NCBI GenBank assembly: GCA_965238155.1
Contig: OZ250175.1
Coordinates: 1,860,001-1,924,000 of the forward strand
Direction: 5' to 3'
Length of the DNA stretch: 64,000 bases
Source: BJGV01 sp964196335
Lineage (GTDB): Bacteria; Pseudomonadota; Gammaproteobacteria; Burkholderiales; Nitrosomonadaceae
Shown: positions 8,728-18,695 of the stretch, piece by piece
Layout of the letters: the number at the start of each line of letters is the position of its first letter
Numbering within the stretch: position 1 is the first letter of the stretch
Notes under the pieces: model-generated
Seen by the model: the letters and a program-made list of their open reading frames with translations, nothing else
Database searches by the model: none
What the model was told of the DNA's origin: nothing
Position numbers and translations under genes: made by a program

Positions 8728-9399
8728 TCAAACTTGTAGTCCAACTAACCATGCAACCAATCTTATGGTAATCAGTATAAAAGGTCCTATGACAGCACCG
8801 AGTACGCCAGTAAATAACAGGACCAGCAGAATAATAAATCCATAAGGTTCAATCTGTGCAAAACGATATGCAATACGCTGAGGTAACAAGCTCACTGCTA
8901 TACGACCTCCATCCAGAGGAGGTAAAGGTAGCAAATTAAGAACCAACAGTATCACATTTATTAGAATACCGGCCTGGCCCATTAATAGCATTGGTTCAGA
9001 AAAATTACTTTCCGGTATAGCCAGGCCAAGCTTAAAAACCAGAGCCCAGAGGAACGCCATTAAAAGATTAGCCCCCGGTCCCGCAGCAGCTACCCAGAGC
9101 ATGTCACGTTTTGGATGGCGAAGGTTACCAAAGTTAACTGGCACCGGTTTTGCCCAACCAAATAAGTATGGTGAGCTAACTGCCAGAAGCAGTAATGGTA
9201 CAATAACTGTACCCATCGGATCGATATGTTTTAGGGGGTTCAGAGTAACGCGCCCCTGAGCATAGGCGGTAAGGTCACCGTATCGCTTCGCTACGTAACC
9301 ATGAGCTGCTTCGTGCAAAGTAATGGCAAGTATCACTGGGAGTGAAAAAATAGCAATGCCCTGAATAATCCTATCAATGTCCTGAATAATGCTATCCAT
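8728..9399 (-). CDS. Site-2-protease-like membrane metalloprotease (M50 family)
   Basis: Membrane zinc peptidase of 223 residues. The zinc motif HEAAH is at 29-33 and the second motif LNLLPLPPLDGG at about 155-165 supplies D163. Several hydrophobic segments surround both motifs. There is no PDZ domain, so it is the short form found next to yciO and trpS in many Proteobacteria, not RseP. Its substrate is not known from the sequence. The start overlaps the yciO-like stop by 8 bp. Confidence 0.9.
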   Translation of the reverse strand: MDSIIQDIDRIIQGIAIFSLPVILAITLHEAAHGYVAKRYGDLTAYAQGRVTLNPLKHIDPMGTVIVPLLLLAVSSPYLFGWAKPVPVNFGNLRHPKRDMLWVAAAGPGANLLMAFLWALVFKLGLAIPESNFSEPMLLMGQAGILINVILLVLNLLPLPPLDGGRIAVSLLPQRIAYRFAQIEPYGFIILLVLLFTGVLGAVIGPFILITIRLVAWLVGLQV

Positions 9400-10024
9400 A
9401 CACCATCCCCAATGGGACTAAACTACCTCTACCATTCCGCACCAACTCTGGCTCATCCCCGGTTAAATCAATCACAGTTGTCATCTCCAGGCCACAGGAA
9501 CCACCATCCAGCACTAACTCTACTTGTTGTTCAAGACGATCACGGATTTCCTCTGGATCATTGAGAGGAAGTTCATCTCCGGGCAGAATCAAAGTTGAAT
9601 TTAACAATGGCTCGTCCAACTCTTCTAACAGTGCCTGAACCACGGGATGATCAGGGATTCTAAGGCCAATAGTGCTACGCTTAGGATGCTGTAAACGACG
9701 AGGGACTTCTCGAGTAGCCTCAAGTATAAATGTATAACTACCCGGTGTGGTTGTTTTAAGTAACCTGTACTGACTATTACTAACTTTAGCATAATGAGAT
9801 ATTTCAGCAAGATTGCGACATACTAGTGAAAAGTGGTGTTGCTCGCTCACATTCCGTATGTCGCGAATACGAGTCATGGCACTCTTATCACCTAATTGAC
9901 ACCCGAGAGCATAACAAGAGTCAGTTGGATAAACAATTACACCACCTGCACGCACAATAGATGCTGCTTGACGTAATAAACGTAATTGCGGGTTGTCAGG
10001 ATGAATAGAAAAGAATTGAGCCAC
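9392..10024 (-). CDS. YciO/Sua5/YrdC-family protein
   Basis: The 210-residue protein belongs to the YrdC-like fold family whose TsaC/Sua5 members make threonylcarbamoyl-AMP for the t6A modification of tRNA. The stretch GGVIVYPTDSCYALGCQ and the later PGSYTFILEAT are typical. The rnm-yciO-M50-trpS order points to the YciO branch, whose role is less certain than that of TsaC. Translation appears to start at GTG. It overlaps the M50 gene, so one transcript is likely. Confidence 0.88.
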   Translation of the reverse strand: MAQFFSIHPDNPQLRLLRQAASIVRAGGVIVYPTDSCYALGCQLGDKSAMTRIRDIRNVSEQHHFSLVCRNLAEISHYAKVSNSQYRLLKTTTPGSYTFILEATREVPRRLQHPKRSTIGLRIPDHPVVQALLEELDEPLLNSTLILPGDELPLNDPEEIRDRLEQQVELVLDGGSCGLEMTTVIDLTGDEPELVRNGRGSLVPLGMVYG

Positions 10025-10082
10025 GGTAACAAGAGTCTATAGTGTCAATGTTGAATTATTATTATGAAACATCTTTCCTGTA

Positions 10083-10925
10083 CTATATTCTTCTGTCCCA
10101 ATCATGCCAAACGGGCATACATTCTACTGGAAATTCTGGCATCCGGCCTAAATCGAAATAGCTTTCCCCGGGTCCATGAAAATCTGATCCACGTGAAGCG
10201 AGTAAGCCCATTCGGTTTGCATGGTGTGCAAATAATAAAGACTGCTCAGGAGTGTGACTGGCAGTAATAACCTCTATGGCAGATCCACCAAGTGCACGAA
10301 ACTCAAATAGCAGCTCGTCCAGTAAATTCTTGCCTAATTTATAACGTGCCGGATGGGCAATTACAGCCTTGCCACCACTACCACATATCCAGTCCACTGC
10401 ATCACTTAATGGGGCCCATTGATGTGATACGTATCCAGGCTTACCTTTAACCAGATACTTCTTAAATACAGATTTTACGTCCTTGGCATATCCCTGTTCA
10501 GCTAAAAAACGGGCAAAATGAGTGCGCCCAATCAACCCCCCTTCTCCGGCATAGTAATAGGCGCCTTCTAAACTACCCTGAACGCCAAATTTATCAAGTT
10601 GTGCAGCAATATTACTTGCACGTGTAACTCTCCCACTACGAATGACTTCTAAACCTTGTACCAGTGGAAGATATTTTGGGTCTACATCGAGACCGACGAT
10701 ATGAAGTGTTCTGTTCCGCCAGGTAACGGATATTTCCACACCATTAATAAAAATTATATTTTTTCCGTTTGCAACACGACGAGCTTCACTCAGCCCACCC
10801 AAATCGTCATGATCAGTCAGCGCCAGCATACTTACCCCACGTGTAGCTGCACGCTCAACCAGCTGTGTAGGTGTTAGTAAACCGTCAGAAACCGTGGAAT
10901 GACAATGCAGATCAATGTTGAGCAT
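10083..10925 (-). CDS. rnm: PHP-domain phosphoesterase (RNase AM / TrpH type)
   Basis: Metal-dependent PHP phosphoesterase of 280 residues. Members of this branch (E. coli YciV, also called RNase AM) are 5'-3' exonucleases acting on small RNAs and mononucleotides. The metal motif IDLHCHS (H7, H9) is followed by D14, and LTDHDDLGG, VISHP-like VIAHPARY and SRGSDFHG are the other PHP metal-binding stretches. It is the first gene of the minus-strand run leading through trpS to scpAB. Confidence 0.87.
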   Translation of the reverse strand: MLNIDLHCHSTVSDGLLTPTQLVERAATRGVSMLALTDHDDLGGLSEARRVANGKNIIFINGVEISVTWRNRTLHIVGLDVDPKYLPLVQGLEVIRSGRVTRASNIAAQLDKFGVQGSLEGAYYYAGEGGLIGRTHFARFLAEQGYAKDVKSVFKKYLVKGKPGYVSHQWAPLSDAVDWICGSGGKAVIAHPARYKLGKNLLDELLFEFRALGGSAIEVITASHTPEQSLLFAHHANRMGLLASRGSDFHGPGESYFDLGRMPEFPVECMPVWHDWDRRI

Positions 10926-11125
10926 AAAACAGATTGTTATTACAAAAGGAGTTGCACATCATAACATAAGGGGAAAGCGAAAAACTGATTACACGAAAGT
11001 ATGATAAACGATTAATTCTGCAGTTAAAAACAGGTTTCTCACTGAGGTTATCTATATTGTATATGACCTCTATATAAGATATAGATACCCTGGCTCATTT
11101 TATTCATTTTTAAATAAACTATTAT

Positions 11126-14100
11126 CTACCCTTCGTATACCCATTCTCGCCACCCCTTTAGCAGCGGAAAATATAGTCCCAATTTGATCTGCCTAGTATC
11201 AACCCCACTCATCATTACAGCATAACGATTGAGCTGGATACGATATCGTTCTCGCTCACGATCAAGAAAAAACTCTACATCTGTACCTACATGGCTACTG
11301 GTTTTATAATCTATAATCCAACGTGAATCATCCATACTAATAAAAGTACGATCAATTACCAGACCCACGGGGTCCCCGTCAATTATTGTTGTCATATGTA
11401 GCTCATTCTGAGCATTCTTCTGCGGGCCAAGTACCCACTGACCGCGTGTATCATGTACTGTATGGATAAGCGCAGATTTTATGCGTGTAACTGCAGATTC
11501 TATTTCATCATTATTCCCACTCATTCCACACGCAATTAAATTCTGTCTAAAAATATTGTGTAAACTTTCAATTCGATACTTGTCCCACTTATCTACTTTA
11601 TCTTCAGCAATATGCTGTAACCACCGATGCACGACACTCCCAATATGGCGTGCAGTTTCTCCGGCCCACGAAAATTCAATTTCTTGAGCACATACTCTGT
11701 CCTGCGGTGGTCTCCACTTTACATGTGACGGCGCAGAAGGGAATATCCAATCAGATGCAAGGCGACGGAGTGATTGATCAATTGAATGTTCTCTCTCTCC
11801 CTCAATTTCTTTTCCGCCATTTGGAAACTTTTCCTGTGCAGCAACCCTGGCAAAAATTGGTTTAACCACTGGCCATAGCTTGCTCAACAGTGATTTTCCT
11901 GAATGCGGCTTTAACTCAACCACACCACCAATATCGGAAGGAAGAGCCGCGTTACCCAACAGATGTAAAAATTTTTTCGCACGTGTTACTGCAACATAGA
12001 GAAGACGCTCGTCCTCAAAGGCCTCTTTCTCTTGGTCAAGTTTCTTCAACCAAGGGTAAATGAGATCGCTGGTTGTACCCGTTTCCTGAATCGGTGCAAG
12101 CAACAAATCATTATGCTCGCCCCTTCCATCATCCGAAATATATGGTCGCTCCATCCACATAATCAACTTTTCTTCGTTGCTACGAGACGAACGCCCGAGA
12201 CCAGGCACGATCACATAATCGAACTCAAGTCCTTTGGATTTGTGAATTGTCATAAGTTGCAACCTGTCGTCAGCCTCCAAGTCAGGTAATGCATAGAGCT
12301 TGGAAAGCCCTTTTTCGATTAGCGCAAGATCAGGGAGGCCGCCTGCCTCCTCATGTCCCTCAAGATAATCGAAATAAATCTCGGCATCTTCGAGATCATT
12401 TGTATCTTTAACGCAAGCTGGGCCTCCAAGCGCTAGCCATGCTGTCTCAACGGTTGCACGCAGCGACTGTCGATTACGGTTATTAATACAATCACCTAAC
12501 ACTTCCCGCATACGTAGTAATCGAGTAGCACCATCAGCAGAAACTGCCGATAAGCGCACCTCATCATCAAGTGATTCCCACACCGTATGGTGACTTTCTC
12601 TTATACTATTCTCTCCAACATTTACAGTGTCAGAGACATGGGTAGTTTGTATTGAAAAAAGCGCATAAAGATCGGTAAGCGTGAGGCCACACCATGGTGC
12701 GCGCAGCACCGCAAGCCACGCTAATCTGTCTGCTAAATGCGCTAATGCACGCGTTAGTACCAATAAATCCTGCACCACTGGTCGGCAGCCTAGTTTCTCG
12801 ATTCCAATTGCACAAAAACGCAGTCCGGCGATTCTTAACAGCGGTATGATTTCACACAAATGGGTGCGGTTACGCACTAGGATAGCGGTGGTGGCGGACG
12901 GATCATTGCGCCGCACCTGCGTAACAATCTCCACCACCTTCTTAGCTTCTGCTGCATGATTTCTATTAAAGAATGGATGCACGCTGACTGCCTCACCAAC
13001 TAGCGCCTGATGTGTTGCAACTGATGCCGTGTAGGATACTGCACCTGCAGAAATATCTTCTTCTTCCTTTGCCGGCATTATGTGCGAAAAAGTTTCGTTG
13101 ACCCAGTTGACAATACTTCGCTGTGAGCGGAAATTAGCATGCAGAACAATTGATTCCAAAGAAACATTTCCGATACCTTCGGCACGGGCACGTAAAAACA
13201 ATCCTACCTCGGCTTCACGAAAACGATAGATTGATTGCATCGGATCGCCAACAACAAACAAGGTGCGCCCATCGCCCATTTCCCATCCGGCAGTAAGCTT
13301 AGTAATTAACTCATACTGACTGATCGATGTATCCTGAAACTCGTCTATCAGTAAGTGCTGAATGCGGTAATCGAGTGCAAGCGCAAGATCAGTTGGCGCG
13401 TCTGGCTTTCCAAGCGCTCGTAAAGCACCCTGCGCGACTTCAGTAAAATCCACCTTTCCCCGCGCTTGAAACACAAGCTTGAGCTGTGCGACAGCATACG
13501 GTAACAAACGGGTGATGGAACCAAGCACTTCCCACTGAGTATCGGTGTAAGTAGGCGGCGGAAGATCGTGCAGGTTATGCAAACATTGGCGCAGCGTGTC
13601 ATTTTCTTTGAGCTTGTCTATCAATGTAAGCGCACGGTCTTTCCATAGTTTTGCTTGTTTATTCTCATCCTTGGTATTACCTGGAGGAAAACCATTGCTA
13701 ACGGTATACTTTGCTCGCCACCCACCATCTTTTGTTGTAAGCAACTCGGCTATGCCACGCCAGAGGGGAACATCATGTTCCTCGCTGCCAGGTAATGTGC
13801 TGAGCTTCTCACAAATAGAGAGCGGTGAATTCCTGCTGCTTTCTTTAAGATTAGTGGCGGCGTATTGCGCAAGCTTGATCATTTCATCCTGCATCGATTC
13901 CGGATAGATGTTGGATACGCGCTTAAGTGCTTCATGCTGCACATTCCGTAGCGCCACTTCCAACCCTTCACGATCCTTACCTTTATGAATATGGCGCAAC
14001 CAGTGATCACGCTGATCCAGTATTTTGGAGAGTAGTTTTTCGATGCGACTCACATCATTGTCAAGATGCTCCAGTAACCGTTCAACATCCTGCACCGCAA

Positions 14101-14599
14101 CATTATTCTTTTTGACTAAACCAATGGTCGCACGAGCTGCCTCAAGATAAAGATCAGACGCGTCCTCGGTACTCTCCAGTTGGAAACAAAATTCAGACAG
14201 CATCGGCATCTGACGCGTAAGTAATGCGCACAATGAGTCGATGGTTTGGATGCGCAGTCGCGTCGGATTATTAACAATCTGCCAACCTGCCTGAGCGTCG
14301 CGCTGCAATACCTCACCAGCTAGCGTACAGATTAACTTCTCGTGCTCAGTTTCAGGAGTCTTGCTGGGCTGAGAAAGTGCTGCAAGTACTCGTTCTCGTA
14401 TCTCTGCCACAGCTTTCTTTGTGAACGTGATTACCACTATCTCTTCAGGCACTTCTACATGTGCAAGTAGCTTAAGATATCGTTGGATCAGGAGCCCGGT
14501 CTTGCCTGACCCTGCTGGCGCCTGAACGATGAACGAATTTGTAGGATCAAGTGCACGTTTACGCTCTGAAAAATCTGAAATGTGTGTGGCACCGTTCAT
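11126..14599 (-). CDS. AddA-like UvrD-family helicase with C-terminal nuclease domain
   Basis: Large helicase-nuclease of 1157 residues, expected to process double-strand DNA ends for recombination together with the next-upstream gene. Walker A APAGSGKT is at 27-34, followed by ITFTKKAVAEIRERV. IDEFQDTS is near residue 418, then VVGDPMQSIYRFREAEV. The late helicase motifs are TIHKSKGLEFDYVIVPG and LLYVAVTRAKK (near 870). The PD-(D/E)XK nuclease motif reads RWIIDYKTS near 1096. The start overlaps the AddB-like stop as ATGA. No recBCD genes are seen in the window. Confidence 0.9.
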   Translation of the reverse strand: MNGATHISDFSERKRALDPTNSFIVQAPAGSGKTGLLIQRYLKLLAHVEVPEEIVVITFTKKAVAEIRERVLAALSQPSKTPETEHEKLICTLAGEVLQRDAQAGWQIVNNPTRLRIQTIDSLCALLTRQMPMLSEFCFQLESTEDASDLYLEAARATIGLVKKNNVAVQDVERLLEHLDNDVSRIEKLLSKILDQRDHWLRHIHKGKDREGLEVALRNVQHEALKRVSNIYPESMQDEMIKLAQYAATNLKESSRNSPLSICEKLSTLPGSEEHDVPLWRGIAELLTTKDGGWRAKYTVSNGFPPGNTKDENKQAKLWKDRALTLIDKLKENDTLRQCLHNLHDLPPPTYTDTQWEVLGSITRLLPYAVAQLKLVFQARGKVDFTEVAQGALRALGKPDAPTDLALALDYRIQHLLIDEFQDTSISQYELITKLTAGWEMGDGRTLFVVGDPMQSIYRFREAEVGLFLRARAEGIGNVSLESIVLHANFRSQRSIVNWVNETFSHIMPAKEEEDISAGAVSYTASVATHQALVGEAVSVHPFFNRNHAAEAKKVVEIVTQVRRNDPSATTAILVRNRTHLCEIIPLLRIAGLRFCAIGIEKLGCRPVVQDLLVLTRALAHLADRLAWLAVLRAPWCGLTLTDLYALFSIQTTHVSDTVNVGENSIRESHHTVWESLDDEVRLSAVSADGATRLLRMREVLGDCINNRNRQSLRATVETAWLALGGPACVKDTNDLEDAEIYFDYLEGHEEAGGLPDLALIEKGLSKLYALPDLEADDRLQLMTIHKSKGLEFDYVIVPGLGRSSRSNEEKLIMWMERPYISDDGRGEHNDLLLAPIQETGTTSDLIYPWLKKLDQEKEAFEDERLLYVAVTRAKKFLHLLGNAALPSDIGGVVELKPHSGKSLLSKLWPVVKPIFARVAAQEKFPNGGKEIEGEREHSIDQSLRRLASDWIFPSAPSHVKWRPPQDRVCAQEIEFSWAGETARHIGSVVHRWLQHIAEDKVDKWDKYRIESLHNIFRQNLIACGMSGNNDEIESAVTRIKSALIHTVHDTRGQWVLGPQKNAQNELHMTTIIDGDPVGLVIDRTFISMDDSRWIIDYKTSSHVGTDVEFFLDRERERYRIQLNRYAVMMSGVDTRQIKLGLYFPLLKGWREWVYEG

Positions 14600-17337
14600 G
14601 CGCCATCCTCCGGCTCTACATACGTACTCTCAATCCGTTCATAAATGCGACAAAAAGGTTGCAAATCACAGATGCGACATGTGTCGGGATGTTTCTTGGG
14701 ACTCACTTTAGCATCGCCTTCAGAAAAACTTACTGCGATACGAGTAAGATCAGTGCGCCAGGAGACAACCAGTTGCTTCCATTCGGGGTCAGCTTTCACG
14801 CCAGGCAAGAGATCACTATCACGCGCTAATGCTTTGAATTTCATCTTTCCCGTTTTCACCTGTGCGAATACAACTGCTGTAGCATCCGGCTGAGAGGCTA
14901 CAAGATACAGTGGTAGTTGTGGCTCATCCGGACGTTCGCTACGCATGGTATCAACTGATGGATCCCGACCCCCTGTCTTGTAATCGATAATGATAAGCTG
15001 CTCATCATTAAGCTTATCAACGCGGTCGAGACGCGTAGTTAACGAAAGCCCACCTAGCACAATGCTACGTTTGTCTTCAATTGCAATCACCCTGAAGTCG
15101 CTGCGTTTCTTTTCTTCATGTAACCATTCAAGTGTCAATCGCACCAAACGCTGATGTTCGATCTTTGTAAAACGCTTCGAGAGTTTTGTCGGACGAACTG
15201 CCTGAATACGTGCGATCGCCTCTTTGGCTGCATTCGACAAGATCATCTCAAGATCGTCATCACTGATCGTATCAAGCGTATTTTTGGTCTTGAGCTGGCT
15301 CCATACTTGTGCCAACACGCGATGTACCAACGTTCCACGCTCCATCGCATCTAATCCAAAATACGGAGACTTTAATCCTCTCGCACCCAGACGGTGCAAA
15401 GCCAGCGCGCGAAACGGACAGGCTGCATGATCCTTTATCACCTCAGTACCACCACTTACACTATTTGCCATAGCTCCTTGATCAAGCGCTGGTGCTTTAT
15501 TATCTTCACTGTAATCTATCCGTCGTGCTTGATGAATCAGATCACGATGATTTATATAAGTTGGCAGATTCAGCTCGCCCTGGATAGTGTTTACGATTAA
15601 TGGACTGGGAGTAAGTTCGCGGTCATCTCGTTCATCACCATGTCTTGGATGACTGAAGATAACTTCATCAGAGTTGTGCCTCCATTCGCTAGTAAAACGA
15701 CGGGCGAGCTCAAGTGATTCTGAAGCGGACCCGAGCGGTAGTTTTGCTGAACGTTGTAGCTCAATTGGTAGAAACGAATTTATACGTGGGCGCAACGGCC
15801 ACTCTGTATCTGACAATCCCATCACCCATAGATGATCAAATTCCATGCCAGCGGACTCGAACACATCTAAGATTTGGATGGGAACATCAGGTGTTTCTGG
15901 CTGGAAAAAAGTTTCTGCTGCCATACGATGTAGGCGTGACACCCCTTCGATATATCCGATTCTGGGAACGACACGATCAAGTGCTGCAAATTCAGCAACG
16001 ATTTCGTGCCATTTTTTTAGGGTCTGGTATTCCGATGAATCAAGAGCACGTTCACCCGGGAAACCGAAAATTTGAAGCACGCCGGAGATAGCTCTGGCAA
16101 GAACCGATGGCGTCTGCATGCCAAACAAGTTTTCTTTGCGAAATTCTGCAAGTGCAGATATCTGCTGCATGAGGATTGGACAATTTGCACTACTCTGTTT
16201 ACGCTCGATTAGCATAAGTAAATGTTCGAGTGTAATTCTTGGCTCAACTCTCTTTCGTAATTGTTCGTCGAACAGCGCACGATTTGTCATTTCGATCTCT
16301 CCACCGACAAGAAAAGGCGACCGAAGTATGCTGCTCACAAACTCAAATTCAATATCCTTTCCGGCTAGTCCGAGCACTAAGAACGCTGTGCTGACAGTTG
16401 GATACGAAACCAAGGGCATTCCAAGCGAAACATTAAAGGGAAATATACGACGCGTAGACCCCGGTAGCGCCTGTTGTACATCGGGCTCCATCACAGAGCT
16501 GAAGATACGTATGATCTCACTCCGATACTTGGTAAACTCTTGAACAACAACACCAATACGTACCGTACTGTCAGCCTCAATCCGTGCTCGTGCCCACACT
16601 GCAGCGCGGCGAATTTCATCACGATTGTCTGCACAGATAATTCGTTGCACGTTTCCAATTCGTAATCGAAGTTGCGACTGCGACCGCGTCATCATTACCT
16701 CACACCCGTCTTCTGAAAGTCTGTTTAAAAAAGCTTTCTGCTGCGGTGTAAAAATATCAAAGCCATGGCAAATCAATCGATCTGGTTTTTTGATTCTCTT
16801 ATGTTTCCATAATTCAATTATCAAATCACAAATACGTGTTTTGTCGATTTGATTTTCACGTCTGGTTAAGCTTTTATAACTCTTCGACCAATCCCGGAAC
16901 ACCTTGCAATCGTCATTTAAAGGAAAATTCCTAAGTTTAGAAGTGAGTTGCCATTCGTGAATAATCTGCCAGGCTTCACGTGCTAGTTTTGCCGCCTCAG
17001 GAACAGAAAATAAAATTGGGATCTGATCTGAATCAGAGATAACATCTTCCCACAATGTCTGCTCCTGAGCAGTAGAGAGCAAAATAGGTAATTTATCTGC
17101 CTGCTCGGAATAGAGCATCTCTTCGTATGCACGTTCAATAAATGCAGTTATCGGAAGAATATCGGGCGTACTCCAGGCTATGCGCCCTTGAGTAACCTGA
17201 TAGCTATTAAATTCTCGCCGCAACACCATTGCGAGTCTTCGATTAGGTGTAACGACAACGCTGGAGTTTAGACCAATGGAAAACTGATTAAAAACATCAG
17301 TAAGGGTGACTTGTGGAAATTCCTGTATAGAAGACAT
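14596..17337 (-). CDS. AddB-like PD-(D/E)XK nuclease, probable DNA repair protein
   Basis: Partner of the AddA-like protein, 913 residues. The N-terminus lacks a working Walker A (VVTPNRRLAMVLRREF), as in the proteobacterial AddB-like branch, which has a degenerate helicase core. The C-terminal nuclease domain has IIDYKTGG near residue 784. One cysteine (ACPFRAL, about 640) and a late cluster (CRICDLQPFC, about 889) match the Fe-S staple of AddB nucleases. The first gene of the pair, it overlaps its partner by 4 bp. Confidence 0.88.
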   Translation of the reverse strand: MSSIQEFPQVTLTDVFNQFSIGLNSSVVVTPNRRLAMVLRREFNSYQVTQGRIAWSTPDILPITAFIERAYEEMLYSEQADKLPILLSTAQEQTLWEDVISDSDQIPILFSVPEAAKLAREAWQIIHEWQLTSKLRNFPLNDDCKVFRDWSKSYKSLTRRENQIDKTRICDLIIELWKHKRIKKPDRLICHGFDIFTPQQKAFLNRLSEDGCEVMMTRSQSQLRLRIGNVQRIICADNRDEIRRAAVWARARIEADSTVRIGVVVQEFTKYRSEIIRIFSSVMEPDVQQALPGSTRRIFPFNVSLGMPLVSYPTVSTAFLVLGLAGKDIEFEFVSSILRSPFLVGGEIEMTNRALFDEQLRKRVEPRITLEHLLMLIERKQSSANCPILMQQISALAEFRKENLFGMQTPSVLARAISGVLQIFGFPGERALDSSEYQTLKKWHEIVAEFAALDRVVPRIGYIEGVSRLHRMAAETFFQPETPDVPIQILDVFESAGMEFDHLWVMGLSDTEWPLRPRINSFLPIELQRSAKLPLGSASESLELARRFTSEWRHNSDEVIFSHPRHGDERDDRELTPSPLIVNTIQGELNLPTYINHRDLIHQARRIDYSEDNKAPALDQGAMANSVSGGTEVIKDHAACPFRALALHRLGARGLKSPYFGLDAMERGTLVHRVLAQVWSQLKTKNTLDTISDDDLEMILSNAAKEAIARIQAVRPTKLSKRFTKIEHQRLVRLTLEWLHEEKKRSDFRVIAIEDKRSIVLGGLSLTTRLDRVDKLNDEQLIIIDYKTGGRDPSVDTMRSERPDEPQLPLYLVASQPDATAVVFAQVKTGKMKFKALARDSDLLPGVKADPEWKQLVVSWRTDLTRIAVSFSEGDAKVSPKKHPDTCRICDLQPFCRIYERIESTYVEPEDGA

Positions 17338-17364
17338 GCGGTGAAACCACCTGCCGCTGTAAGT

Positions 17365-17688
17365 TTAACGCTCTAACAAATCTAACTTGCTGGCAACATC
17401 TACCCAATCATCCGCATCTGGCGGAGCATCTTTTTTCTCAATGATGGACTCCCAAGATTTCGATAATTCAGCATTGAGTGCTGTAAAATGCTGTTGCCCG
17501 TCAGGTACGTCATCTTCGGCATAAATTGCTTCCACCGGACATTCAGCCACACACAAGGTGCAGTCAATACATTCTTCTGGGTCAATTACCAGAAAATTTG
17601 GACCTTCTCGAAAACAATCTACTGGGCAGACATCTACGCAGTCTGTATATTTACACTTGATACAACTTTCAGTTACAACATAAGTCAT
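17365..17688 (-). CDS. fdxA: 7Fe-type ferredoxin
   Basis: Small electron carrier of 107 residues with one 3Fe-4S and one 4Fe-4S cluster. By family alignment C9, C17 and C50 would hold the 3Fe-4S cluster and C21, C40, C43 and C46 the 4Fe-4S cluster. C12 and C25 are additional cysteines also seen in FdxA proteins. The acidic C-terminal half is typical of the Azotobacter-type family. It lies 27 bp upstream of the AddB-like start on the same strand, but a functional link is not evident. Confidence 0.95.
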   Translation of the reverse strand: MTYVVTESCIKCKYTDCVDVCPVDCFREGPNFLVIDPEECIDCTLCVAECPVEAIYAEDDVPDGQQHFTALNAELSKSWESIIEKKDAPPDADDWVDVASKLDLLER

Positions 17689-18149
17689 GGTAATCCTTCC
17701 TCTCCCTTACACGTAGAACTGCTCTAAAGCATCTAATTCTACCAGAAATCATACAAGCACCACTACATCTAAACCGTAACTTGTTACTATAATTTCGTCA
17801 GAAACATAGAAACCAATACTATTCATGTCTATATATATGATTCAAGGTATTAAACAGATTAATAATTCTATACCCTTATTAATCAGATAGTTAACTCATA
17901 AGGCCTAGCCACAATAATTTTACCAGCTTACTTAAAATGTTCAGTCATCATCCTTAATCCACCGCAAGAATACGATACAACCCAGAATAAAACCCAGACC
18001 TAAAATGACTTTTAAAAGTTCTTTAAAAAACCAAAACAACATAGACTCATAAAACTCCAATTGTTCTTATCCTTATAAAAATTGGCTCTAGAACTTAAGT
18101 TATAAATATGAGCTGTTAAACCCCATCATGTAGGTTTTCTAATCTTAAA
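17689..18149. other. Intergenic region upstream of fdxA
   Basis: This AT-rich stretch of 461 bp holds one short candidate gene (17941-18042, minus). In the remaining sequence I see no RNA gene, clear terminator or repeat. Confidence 0.5.
17941..18042 (-). CDS. Possible small membrane protein (33 residues)
   Basis: ATG to TGA with an open frame encoding MLFWFFKELLKVILGLG, then a hydrophobic stretch and RWIKDDD at the end. The pattern is one transmembrane helix with an aromatic N-terminus and a charged C-terminus. GGAG lies 12 nt before the ATG, a wide spacing. The frame is short enough to occur by chance, and I recognise no family. It stands alone between fdxA and the secreted 181-residue protein, on the same strand as both. 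Confidence 0.35.
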   Translation of the reverse strand: MLFWFFKELLKVILGLGFILGCIVFLRWIKDDD

Positions 18150-18695
18150 TTATGGGGAATAGCCACTTTTCCATTGTTCATATGGTATTACTGTAGCTAA
18201 TTTTCCGAAGTCAAGAAACCAAGTATCAACTACCCATGAGTTTCCAGCATTGATATCAATAATTTGGCTGGCAAAATGTAAATTTATTAGTAGTGGATTA
18301 CGCCAGACAATTTCCCCTATTTGATGATAATTCAGCCAGCCTTGCTGTTGTATGTAGATAAGAAATGTAGTGTCATTTCTACTATGATCAACACAGTCCA
18401 TACGTCCTTTTACAAAAGCATCTTTAAAATTACCACCACGATCAGATGCAATAGGGCTGTATTTAGCTGCCTCCAGATATAGCCTGCGTACTGCATGACG
18501 AATAGCTTCACGTTCTTCGATCGCCGATGTTATTGATGAGAAAAATATCCCAACCTGACTACGGGTATCTGACGAAACTGTGAAGCTTGTTTTCTCTAAG
18601 CAATTTGCCTGATAGCAAACAGATAACGTTTGGCTAAAAGACGGTACACTACTAAGTACACACACCAAACCTAGAATTATATATAAGATCCGCAT
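18150..18695 (-). CDS. Secreted protein of unknown function with possible Cys-His-Asp triad
   Basis: 181 residues beginning with a signal peptide (MRILYIILGLVCVLSSVPSFSQ). I do not recognise a named family. After the signal come two cysteines (C27, C32), a charged helical part (about 55-80), then C101 in GRMDCVDHS, H140 in NLHFASQI and D157 in WVVDTWF. That order and spacing resemble the Cys, His, Asp arrangement of transglutaminase or papain-like folds, so a periplasmic thiol hydrolase is possible; this is inference. The ending GYSP follows a Trp-rich stretch. Confidence 0.65.
   Translation of the reverse strand: MRILYIILGLVCVLSSVPSFSQTLSVCYQANCLEKTSFTVSSDTRSQVGIFFSSITSAIEEREAIRHAVRRLYLEAAKYSPIASDRGGNFKDAFVKGRMDCVDHSRNDTTFLIYIQQQGWLNYHQIGEIVWRNPLLINLHFASQIIDINAGNSWVVDTWFLDFGKLATVIPYEQWKSGYSP

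Noticed and set aside
11049..11087. TATCTATAT/ATATAGATA inverted repeat after the AddA-like gene
   Set aside because: The arms are all A/T except one base, with a 21-nt loop, in an AT-rich stretch; chance pairing is likely.
13596..13907. Plus-strand open frames of 60-140 codons within addA/addB-like genes
   Set aside because: They lie antisense to long well-supported genes with intact motifs and have no ribosome sites or recognisable products.
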